Shown piece after piece: positions 16,694 to 23,546 of a stretch of 64,000 nucleotides of DNA. Source of the DNA: Halomonas sp. KG2. GTDB lineage: Bacteria > Pseudomonadota > Gammaproteobacteria > Pseudomonadales > Halomonadaceae. Both the position numbers and the translations under genes were made by a program. The stretch lies in contig CP098528.1 in assembly GCA_030440445.1 (NCBI GenBank), positions 124,001-188,000 of the forward strand. Direction: 5' to 3'. The notes beneath the pieces were generated by a model, which made no database searches, was not told the origin of the DNA, and saw nothing but the letters and a program-made list of their open reading frames with translations. Within the stretch, counting starts at the first letter, position 1. Each line of letters begins with the position of its first letter.

Positions 16694-18733
16694 GTGTCGA
16701 AGCATCACTCGCTACTACAGTCGTTCGGTGCATTACTGGTGCTCGATGCTGACTGTCGGCGCATACAGGCATTTAGTAGCAACTTTGTTGAATTGCTGAG
16801 AGTAAGCCTTCCTGAAGGGCATCTCGCAACGCTCTCCAGCGTTCTAGGCAAGCGCTTAAGCCAGCGCGTACGCTACGAGCTACAAGGTCAGCAGCGTTTG
16901 CCGGGGCCACTCACCTTTAAGTGTCCCGCTCGATCAAACCGTTTCCAGTTACATGCTTACCGTGCCGGTGCGCATGTGTTAGTTGAGATAGAGCCCCTTC
17001 ATACCCTCGGTAAGCAGCGTTTGCTTGGCACGGTGAACGAACGCCTGATGCGCTTAGCGGAAGCGACCCATCAAGAAGAGCTACTTGATTACCTAGTGAT
17101 GTCGGTACAAGAATTAACCGGACATGACCGGGTGTCTGTATGCCATTTCGATAGCGACTGGCATGGTTTGATCGTGGCCGAGTCATTAGCTAAAGGGCGC
17201 GCTCAGTCGAGTGTCGAATTGGCGGCAGTTCGTTTGCCTGCCTTGTTAGGGCAACGCTTTCCCGCCAAAGACTTCCCTATTGCACTACGACGCGCCTATG
17301 AGCGCCATCCGGTGCGGCTGATCCAAGATGTTGCAGCACCCTATGAGCACTTACTGCCGGCGAGTGCGGTGGTAGATGTAAGTGACAGCTTCTTGCGTGC
17401 CCCGGCCCCTGAGCGCCAACAGTACTTACAGCGACTTGGCGTGCGCGGCGCATTAAGCGTGGCCATGCAGGGAGATACCGGCCTGTGGGGGCTGCTATTC
17501 TGCCACTCGGCAGCGGCTTACCCCGTAGCGCCGCCCGTACGAGATGCGGTACGCACCTTGGTGCAAATGGCTACGCAGCGGCTGTTACTGCTGAGAGCTC
17601 GCCAAGAGGCGCGCTATTTGCAGCGCGTACAAGATAGCCTGGTGCTTTCAAGCAATAATCGCTTAAAGCCTCAGGGGCCTTATCAGCTGTTTGCGGAGCA
17701 TGCCGAGACATGGAAGTCGCTCTTTCGTGCCAATGGCGTTGCGTTATGGGTGAAGGGCAGTATCTATCAATCAGGCAATACGCCCAAGCCGGAAGCGATC
17801 GGCCAGTTGGTCACGCGGATTGAAAAATCCCATATCCATAGTGGGCCATGGTGTACCCAAGAGACAGCCAAAGAGCCGCTAACATGCTCTTTAGACATGC
17901 TAGAGCAGAGTGGAGTACTCGCCGTGCCGCTGCCTACCGACCCTGCTCAGCGCGGCTGGCTGATGTTTTTTCGTCCTGAGCAAGTGGAAACGCTCTACTG
18001 GGCGATGCAACCCTCTTCTGCATCCCTGCCACCTATGATGATGTCGCCTTCTGACGCGTGGTGCGAGGAGGTCACAGGAAAAAGCGAAGCCTGGCAACGG
18101 GTTGAGCGGCTAGCCGCGATGGATCTAGGGGAAGATTTAACGCTGGCCATTTCTGCTTATGAGATCAGCACGCTCAATATGCATCTGGAGCGCGAGCGTA
18201 AAGCGCTGGCAGAAGCGAATCAGCGGTTAGAGCAGCTGGCACATTTTGACCCGCTCACTCAGGTGTGGAACCGCTACCGCATCGAGCAGGCTATTGATGC
18301 AGAACTGGTAGCCGCAAAACGCTATGGGGCGGCTTTCGCGCTGTTGTTATTTGACGTCGACCATTTTAAACAGATCAATGACACCCTCGGCCATAGCGTG
18401 GGAGATGATGTGCTGATTTCGCTAGCCCGCATGGTGGAAGGTTCACTGCGGGGCTGTGATCATTTGGGGCGCTGGGGAGGGGAAGAGTTTGTGGTATTGG
18501 CGACCCACTCCAGTATGGAAGCCGCTGAAGGGCTTGCTGAACGATTACGTGGGCTAGTGGCAACACTGCAGGTGAAGGGCTTGGGCCAACCGATAACGGT
18601 CAGCATCGGTGTCGCAGTATGGCAGCCCGATGATAGCTGCAAGACTATCATCGCCCGGGCCGATGCTGCGATGTACCGAGCTAAACATAATGGGCGTAAC
18701 CGCGTTGAAATTGCTGAAAAAAGCGTGCAGTGA
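16694..18733 (+). CDS. Phytochrome-like diguanylate cyclase with degenerate chromophore pocket
   Basis: This 679-residue protein starts with a short PAS domain (SLLQSFGALLVLDAD, residues 6-20) and a phytochrome-type GAF domain (about 120-300: LTGHDRVSVCHFD, DFP at 193-195, PVRLIQDV, YLQRLGVRGALSVAM, LWGLLFCHS). A diverged PHY-like region and a coiled coil (about 490-520) follow, then a GGDEF domain with an intact GGEEF at 595-599 and an RxxD inhibitory site (RGCD) five residues before it. Canonical bilin-binding features are missing: no cysteine upstream of the PAS domain, DIP changed to DFP, the pocket His replaced by Arg241 and the CHH motif changed to CHS. So it likely makes cyclic-di-GMP, but light sensing is doubtful. 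GTG at 16694 follows GAGG; no upstream in-frame start exists before a stop. It sits just after the stator genes. Confidence 0.85.
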   Translation: MSKHHSLLQSFGALLVLDADCRRIQAFSSNFVELLRVSLPEGHLATLSSVLGKRLSQRVRYELQGQQRLPGPLTFKCPARSNRFQLHAYRAGAHVLVEIEPLHTLGKQRLLGTVNERLMRLAEATHQEELLDYLVMSVQELTGHDRVSVCHFDSDWHGLIVAESLAKGRAQSSVELAAVRLPALLGQRFPAKDFPIALRRAYERHPVRLIQDVAAPYEHLLPASAVVDVSDSFLRAPAPERQQYLQRLGVRGALSVAMQGDTGLWGLLFCHSAAAYPVAPPVRDAVRTLVQMATQRLLLLRARQEARYLQRVQDSLVLSSNNRLKPQGPYQLFAEHAETWKSLFRANGVALWVKGSIYQSGNTPKPEAIGQLVTRIEKSHIHSGPWCTQETAKEPLTCSLDMLEQSGVLAVPLPTDPAQRGWLMFFRPEQVETLYWAMQPSSASLPPMMMSPSDAWCEEVTGKSEAWQRVERLAAMDLGEDLTLAISAYEISTLNMHLERERKALAEANQRLEQLAHFDPLTQVWNRYRIEQAIDAELVAAKRYGAAFALLLFDVDHFKQINDTLGHSVGDDVLISLARMVEGSLRGCDHLGRWGGEEFVVLATHSSMEAAEGLAERLRGLVATLQVKGLGQPITVSIGVAVWQPDDSCKTIIARADAAMYRAKHNGRNRVEIAEKSVQ

Positions 18734-18742
18734 CACGCGCTA

Positions 18743-19327
18743 TCATTGGTCGTCGGCGCGGTCGCATAAGCGCTGTATTCTCGCTATGGCGTCATCAGCA
18801 CCGTCAAGACTAAAGGTCATATACCAAGGGTCGCTATCCTGTTGATCGAAGCCAATAAACAGCTGCTCTCCCTGGCGCATTTGCGCCATTAATGTTTGCA
18901 GGTCGCTTAGGTAGAAGTGCGCATAAAACCCATCATCGCCACGCTCGGTAATAAACTCGGCCATGGTATCAATGATCGGCGTGTCATCCACCCGGATCCT
19001 GGTAGGCACTAAGTTAACCGCGCGACTTTCGCCTTGCTGTTCAGCCAGCGTGACCCGCATTTCCAACCACGGTAAGTCGCAAACACCTGGAGTTGCGTTC
19101 AAGCTCAAGGTGGCATCCGAATAGCTATGGGTTTCCACGGCGCGAAAGTGCCGCTCACTGCCTAACGTTAACGCCATTGACTGCCAATGATTGTGGGGCT
19201 GTACGGCATCAATATTGAACGTTGCTGCCATGCTAGGCAGCGCAGTGCTGGAAAGTAGGGCGCTGAAGGTCGCTAACGCAAAAGGCTTTAAAGTAGGCAT
19301 AGGGGTGGCATCGCACAAGAAAAACAT
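18743..19327 (-). CDS. Hypothetical exported protein
   Basis: I do not recognise this protein. It is 194 residues from the first ATG, or 185 from an in-frame ATG at 19300. The N-terminus has a hydrophobic stretch ending in ALPSMA-ATF that looks like a signal peptide, so it is probably periplasmic. The rest is a mixed, probably beta-rich domain with two cysteines (GVCDLP and RLCDRAD) and no membrane segment. It is convergent with the preceding cyclase gene (9-base gap) and divergent from nrdJa. No functional guess is justified. Confidence 0.7.
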   Translation of the reverse strand: MFFLCDATPMPTLKPFALATFSALLSSTALPSMAATFNIDAVQPHNHWQSMALTLGSERHFRAVETHSYSDATLSLNATPGVCDLPWLEMRVTLAEQQGESRAVNLVPTRIRVDDTPIIDTMAEFITERGDDGFYAHFYLSDLQTLMAQMRQGEQLFIGFDQQDSDPWYMTFSLDGADDAIARIQRLCDRADDQ

Positions 19328-19372
19328 TAGCCTATCGTTTGTTGAAGATAAGCAAAAGGTAACGCGCTGATT

Positions 19373-19419
19373 TTTCTATATGTAGTAGTCTTTAACAAGA
19401 AAAATGCCGCATATAGTGT
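19373..19419 (+). promoter_or_regulatory. Pair of NrdR-box-like sites upstream of nrdJa
   Basis: Two 16-base windows, 19373-19388 and 19404-19419, match the NrdR box consensus (ACACWATATATWGTGT) at about 10 and 11 positions respectively. The second has the clean half ATATAGTGT. Their centres are 31 bases apart, the three-helical-turn spacing typical of paired NrdR boxes in front of ribonucleotide reductase operons. The matches are imperfect, so this is a candidate only. Confidence 0.5.
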
Positions 19420-19452
19420 AAAGTCAAGTCTATACTTCATAGTCGCAGAACG

Positions 19453-19458
19453 TATAAT
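19453..19458 (+). promoter_or_regulatory. Probable -10 element of nrdJa
   Basis: A perfect TATAAT lies 50 bases before the chosen nrdJa start and just downstream of the NrdR-like boxes. No good -35 hexamer is visible at 16-18 bases upstream (CTATAC at about that position), so promoter strength may depend on other factors. Confidence 0.4.
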
Positions 19459-19508
19459 CGCACCGTTTTGAGCGCTAATTTCACCCCGTTGTGAAGGAGT
19501 TTCGCGAC

Positions 19509-21620
19509 ATGAGCACCGCAGCAAAGGCTATGAAGACTTCGAATGACGTCCCACTACAGGTTCCCTCAAAAGATATCTGGGATGCTAAATATCGGTTAAA
19601 AGATCGCCATAGCCAACCTGTTGATCAGGATGTGGGTGCTACCTTTGAGCGTGTCGCACGAGCGTTAGCGGCGGTTGAAGGTGACAATGCTAACGAGTGG
19701 CTGCCAAAATTCCGCTGGGCGTTAGAAAACGGCGCTATTCCTGCCGGACGAATCCTTTCCAATGCGGGCGCTGAAGCCTACAAACCTGCGGTCAGCCTGA
19801 TTAACTGCACGGTTTCGCGCACTATTCGCGACTCTATGCGCGATATTCTTGACTCCGTCGTTGATGCTGGCATGACGTTGAAGTCTGGCGCCGGTATTGG
19901 CTACGACTTTTCGACGCTGCGCCATAAGGGAGCATTTGTGTTTGGCGCGGGCGCTGGCACCAACGGGCCGCTGGCGTTTATGGATATCTACGACAAAATG
20001 TGTTTCACCGTGGCATCCGCAGGTGGTCGCCGAGGCGCTCAGATGGGCACCTTCGACGTTGGCCACCCTGATGTTCGTGAGTTTATCCAAGCTAAGCGAG
20101 AAGCCGGTCGTCTGCGCCAGTTTAACCTTAGCCTGTTGATAACCGACGAATTTATGGAAGCCGTGAAGCACAACGCCGACTGGCCGCTGGCGTTTCCATT
20201 GCACCCTGGTGAAAAAGACGATGTAAAAGCGGGCGATTTGATTTATCGCGACTGGCCCGTCATTGAAGAGGGCTATACGGTCGATAATGAAGGCCGCGTG
20301 GCTTGCCGTGTCGTTGAAGTCATTAAAGCGCGCGAGCTGTGGGACACTATTATGTCCTCGACCTATGACTACGCTGAACCTGGGTTTATTTTGATTGATC
20401 AAGTCAATCGCATGAACAACAACTGGTTCTGCGAGGATATCCGCGCGACCAACCCGTGTGGCGAGCAGCCGCTGCCGCCAGAAGGCGCTTGTCTGCTGGG
20501 ATCGGTCAACTTGACCAAGTTTGTGATTGAGCCGTTTAGTGACAAGCCACGTTTTGATTGGGAACGCTACCGCAAGGTGGTAGCGATCTTCACGCGTATG
20601 CTCGATAACGTCGTGGAAATTGCTGGCTTGCCACTGCCGCAGCAACAGCGTGAGATTGAAGCCAAGCGCCGCCACGGCATGGGCTTTTTGGGGCTTGGTT
20701 CAACGATGACCATGCTTAAAATTCCCTATGGCTCCCAAGCGTCGCTGGCCTTTACCGAAGAAGTTAGCCGCCACCTCGCGCTGGAAGGCTGGAAGCAAGC
20801 GCTAGAGCTGTCTAAAGAGAAAGGCATGGCGCCTGTGCTTGAGCAAGAGCACACGATTACTCCGAAGATGATGCGTGAGCGCCCCCAACTCGCCGCCGAT
20901 GGTTATGAAGTGGGTGATAACGTACCAGGACGCATCCTGCATGCCCGCTATAGCCAGTATATGGCGAAAGTGGCTGAGCTCGATCCTGAGTTGGTCACCC
21001 AGTTGGCGGAACATGGTGCACGCTTTACCCACCACAGCTCGATTGCGCCCACTGGCACGATTTCGCTGTCGATGGGTAATAACGCCTCCAACGGCATTGA
21101 ACCCTCGTTCTCGCACCGTTATTTCCGCAATATCATTCAATCGGGTAAGAAAACCAAAGAGCAGGTTGAAGTTGTCTCGTTCGAGTTAGCCGCTTATCGT
21201 CACTTTATTGCCGCCGATGCGGTGGAAAGCGATTTACCCGACTACTTTATTACCGCAGATTCTGTGTCGCCTGAGCAGCACGTGGCCGTGCAGGCGGCCG
21301 CTCAGCAGTGGATCGACTCGGCAATCTCTAAAACAGTTAACGTGCCGACAGAGTTCCCGTTTGAGAAATTCCAGGACCTCTACCTACAGGCGTATGAGAG
21401 CCGCTTAAAAGGCTGCACTACATTCCGCTTCAACCCAGAAGCGTTTCAGGGCGTTCTGGTACGTGAAGATGATTTAAAAAACACCACCTACGTGTTTGAG
21501 CTGGAAAATGGCGAGACCTTAGAACTGGCCGGCGATGAAACGGTGGTCTACGACGGTGAAGAGCATAACGCCGCCAACCTGTTTGATGCCTTAAAAGAGG
21601 GCACCTACGGCAAATGGTAA
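19509..21620 (+). CDS. nrdJ: Adenosylcobalamin-dependent (class II) ribonucleotide reductase, catalytic part NrdJa
   Basis: Class II reductase converts ribonucleotides to deoxyribonucleotides using a coenzyme B12-derived radical, independent of oxygen. The 703 residues contain the ten-stranded barrel features: PAGRILSNAG, INCTVS, GAGIGYDFSTLR, the NPCGEQPLPPEGACLLGSVN active-site loop with radical Cys and Glu, and the SIAPTGTISL motif. The C-terminal redox cysteines usual in single-chain NrdJ are absent (the end is FDALKEGTYGKW); they are supplied by the next gene, as in the split NrdJa/NrdJb system of Pseudomonas aeruginosa. I chose ATG at 19509 because AAGGAG at 19494-19499 fits it; the in-frame GTG at 19491 lies on that ribosome binding site. 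Confidence 0.93.
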   Translation: MSTAAKAMKTSNDVPLQVPSKDIWDAKYRLKDRHSQPVDQDVGATFERVARALAAVEGDNANEWLPKFRWALENGAIPAGRILSNAGAEAYKPAVSLINCTVSRTIRDSMRDILDSVVDAGMTLKSGAGIGYDFSTLRHKGAFVFGAGAGTNGPLAFMDIYDKMCFTVASAGGRRGAQMGTFDVGHPDVREFIQAKREAGRLRQFNLSLLITDEFMEAVKHNADWPLAFPLHPGEKDDVKAGDLIYRDWPVIEEGYTVDNEGRVACRVVEVIKARELWDTIMSSTYDYAEPGFILIDQVNRMNNNWFCEDIRATNPCGEQPLPPEGACLLGSVNLTKFVIEPFSDKPRFDWERYRKVVAIFTRMLDNVVEIAGLPLPQQQREIEAKRRHGMGFLGLGSTMTMLKIPYGSQASLAFTEEVSRHLALEGWKQALELSKEKGMAPVLEQEHTITPKMMRERPQLAADGYEVGDNVPGRILHARYSQYMAKVAELDPELVTQLAEHGARFTHHSSIAPTGTISLSMGNNASNGIEPSFSHRYFRNIIQSGKKTKEQVEVVSFELAAYRHFIAADAVESDLPDYFITADSVSPEQHVAVQAAAQQWIDSAISKTVNVPTEFPFEKFQDLYLQAYESRLKGCTTFRFNPEAFQGVLVREDDLKNTTYVFELENGETLELAGDETVVYDGEEHNAANLFDALKEGTYGKW

Positions 21621-21679
21621 GGGTGGGCTACGCCTTGCTACGAACATCGCCCGACACCCTTTGCTAAGTGGAGAACACC

Positions 21680-22474
21680 ATGGCTGTAGAAATTACCTCA
21701 AAAATCGTTGGTTACCGTATCAAGCAGCAGGAGCAAACAGCGCCTGCCCCTGAGCTTCCAGAAGAAGACCCGCTAACGGTCAGGATTCCTTCGCGTCCAG
21801 AGGGTACGTTAGAGGCGGTATCCGAAAAAATCTCTTATGTGGGGGCGGAAGGCCGCAAAAAAGTTTACCTGTTGGTCTCTTTTATGCCGGTAGAAGGCGT
21901 GGTGGGTGGCCGACGTGTGGTCATTGAGCGCCCGGTTGAGTTCTTTTTCCCATCAGGACAGCTTTCCAGCGAGCATCAATGGATTACGGCGACGATGCGT
22001 AGCCTTTCCCTTGCTGCGCGCGGGGGATATGTCACCCAGGCAGTGGCTGACCTGCGCAAAGTGGCGTGGGATAAAGGGTTGGTGCGCTGTGGTATGAACC
22101 GTTGGAACAAGCCAATGTTTCACGATTCCGAAGTGGCGGCGATTGCCTGGTCGATCCAGCAGATTCTTTATCGGCGTGGGTTCTTGGACCAGGATGGTAA
22201 CCAAGTACCGGTAGAAATGTTGGTAGAGCGCTATGCGCATCGCATGCAGCATGGTCATGCATGGCAACCCCCGGTCGATGAGCTAGACACCAGCCCAGCG
22301 GTTGGCGACGTGGAGCCGATTGGCGGTGCCGCTGAGCAAGAAAACGCTGTAAAAAAGCCTGAAGGCAGTGGCCCGGCAGTCGTGGGTAACTGTCCTGAGT
22401 GTCGCGGTGAGCTTATTATGATGGATGGCTGCCCAACCTGCTATGCAGGCTGCGGCTGGTCTAAGTGCGGCTAA
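21680..22474 (+). CDS. Class II ribonucleotide reductase accessory/C-terminal subunit NrdJb
   Basis: This 264-residue protein follows nrdJa by 59 bases. Its end carries a dense cysteine region (NCPECRGELI, GCPTCYAGCGWSKCG), the C-terminal Cys/zinc-ribbon-like segment that re-reduces the active site in class II enzymes. The first part (about 1-190) is a domain also seen in the NrdJb half of the split Pseudomonas enzyme; a variable acidic linker of about 50 residues lies in between. The start at 21680 is supported by GGAG in GTGGAGAACACC; the in-frame GTG at 21668 overlaps that site. Assignment rests on the cysteine pattern plus adjacency. It should act in the cytoplasm with NrdJa. Confidence 0.87.
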   Translation: MAVEITSKIVGYRIKQQEQTAPAPELPEEDPLTVRIPSRPEGTLEAVSEKISYVGAEGRKKVYLLVSFMPVEGVVGGRRVVIERPVEFFFPSGQLSSEHQWITATMRSLSLAARGGYVTQAVADLRKVAWDKGLVRCGMNRWNKPMFHDSEVAAIAWSIQQILYRRGFLDQDGNQVPVEMLVERYAHRMQHGHAWQPPVDELDTSPAVGDVEPIGGAAEQENAVKKPEGSGPAVVGNCPECRGELIMMDGCPTCYAGCGWSKCG

Positions 22475-22504
22475 GCCAGACAAACCCACTAGAACGCTAA
22501 CCAA

Positions 22505-22539
22505 CAACGCCGCGTGGCCTAGAGAGCCACGCGGCGTTG
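22505..22539. terminator. Strong bidirectional terminator after nrdJb
   Basis: A perfect 14-base-pair stem (CAACGCCGCGTGGC with GCCACGCGGCGTTG) with a 7-base loop is followed by CTTGTTTTG. It lies between the convergent nrdJb and the Crp/Fnr-type gene and probably ends both transcripts. Confidence 0.85.
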
Positions 22540-22617
22540 CTTGTTTTGAGAACAAAAAATTTTAAGAGCAGCAAGTTTTAAGAACGAATAATCTGCCGTT
22601 GATTCAGGCGCTAAGAC

Positions 22618-23358
22618 TCAGACGCTAATAAGTAGTGGCCTGACGTTATCGGTTAAATAGCAGTCGTCGAATTCCCCTTCGGTAGCCAGTGCCTTTAAAT
22701 CGGGAATAGTGACGTTATGGCGGTCACGGAACACCAAGCCATCTTCACTCAATGCACTAAAGGTTCGGCTCACATGAACCGGGCTTAAACCTAGAATATC
22801 GGCTAACTGTTCTTGAGAAAGTGGCAAGCGGAACTGTTCGCTGATGTCATGATTGGTTTGGCGTAAGCGTAGGTACATTTCATGGAGGAAATGGGCCATT
22901 TTTTGCCTAGCACTACGCCGCGCTAAGTTGACCAGCCGTTCCGTGAGTAGGGCTTGGTGACGACTGCCAATGGCAAACATCACCGAGGTCAGCGTTAGTG
23001 ACTGACGAAATAGCTCTAGCATGCGCTTGTGGGGAAAATGGCAGACCACGCCGTCAGTAATCATGCGCACGTTTTCCAGCCGCTTGGAAAACGCAAACTC
23101 TCGCAAACCGATAATATCGCCAGGCAAAAATACTTCCAGAATTTGCCGATCACCGTTTTCTAAATGTCGATACGAGTAAGCCCAGCCACTGCGCAAGGTG
23201 CAAAACTCATTCGCGGGTGCATCAATTTCCCACAGCAGCGATCCTGCTTTGATATCGGTAGGACTCTCTTCCAATTCGGTTAATAGCGTTTTTTCTTCTT
23301 CAGTGAGTGAGCAGTAGTGACTGAAGTGGCTAATAATGCAGCTTTTATCCTGATCCAC
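22618..23358 (-). CDS. Crp/Fnr-family transcriptional regulator
   Basis: The 246 residues hold an N-terminal cyclic-nucleotide-binding-like beta-roll (about 30-130, with GDIIGLREFAF) and a C-terminal winged helix-turn-helix (about 165-215: SQEQLADILGLSPVHVSRTFSALSEDGLV). Cysteines occur at about 7, 16, 53 and 105, but not in the spacing of the Fnr iron-sulfur cluster, so oxygen sensing is not supported. The effector is unknown. It is a single gene on the minus strand between a terminator and uvrA. The gap upstream of its start holds a direct repeat that could be its own operator. Family assignment is secure, target genes are not. Confidence 0.9.
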   Translation of the reverse strand: MDQDKSCIISHFSHYCSLTEEEKTLLTELEESPTDIKAGSLLWEIDAPANEFCTLRSGWAYSYRHLENGDRQILEVFLPGDIIGLREFAFSKRLENVRMITDGVVCHFPHKRMLELFRQSLTLTSVMFAIGSRHQALLTERLVNLARRSARQKMAHFLHEMYLRLRQTNHDISEQFRLPLSQEQLADILGLSPVHVSRTFSALSEDGLVFRDRHNVTIPDLKALATEGEFDDCYLTDNVRPLLISV

Positions 23359-23408
23359 AGCTTCCTTCTCCTAAAAAGGTTAGCAACGATTAACAGGCCG
23401 CGTTGTTG

Positions 23409-23434
23409 ATCAATATAAACGTTAATCAATATAA
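23409..23434 (-). repeat. Direct repeat ATCAATATAA upstream of the Crp/Fnr-type gene
   Basis: ATCAATATAA occurs at 23409-23418 and again at 23425-23434, a 16-base period, and the first copy overlaps a TTGATCAA palindrome. It sits about 50 bases before the regulator's start, so it might be an autoregulatory site. No clear promoter hexamers accompany it. Confidence 0.4.
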
Positions 23435-23511
23435 GCAGGGCCGTCCCATGTTGCTTGGTCTTTTCTGCTCTCTTGTCGTCTTTGGGGAGGGGCAGGTATA
23501 TCGCTGTCATT

Positions 23512-23540
23512 TTCCAGGGGGGGAGTTGCCCACCCTGGAA
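23512..23540 (-). terminator. Hairpin downstream of uvrA
   Basis: TTCCAGGG and CCCTGGAA pair (23512-23519 with 23533-23540) a few bases after the uvrA stop. The minus-strand 3' side lacks a clear T run (AATGAC), so it may stabilise the uvrA message rather than terminate efficiently. Confidence 0.45.
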
Positions 23541-23546
23541 GTGGCG

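Noticed and set aside
19722..20675. Minus-strand open frame of 317 codons inside nrdJa
   Set aside because: Long, but wholly antisense to the conserved reductase and without family features; high coding density on the plus strand explains it.
22618..23358. Oxygen-sensing Fnr with iron-sulfur cluster
   Set aside because: Four cysteines exist but their positions (about 7, 16, 53, 105) do not follow the Fnr spacing, so only the Crp/Fnr superfamily is claimed.
23359..23546. Possible Fnr box TTGAT-N4-ATCAA
   Set aside because: TTGATCAA and ATCAATATAA repeats occur but the four-base-spaced inverted repeat is not present, so I report only the direct repeat.
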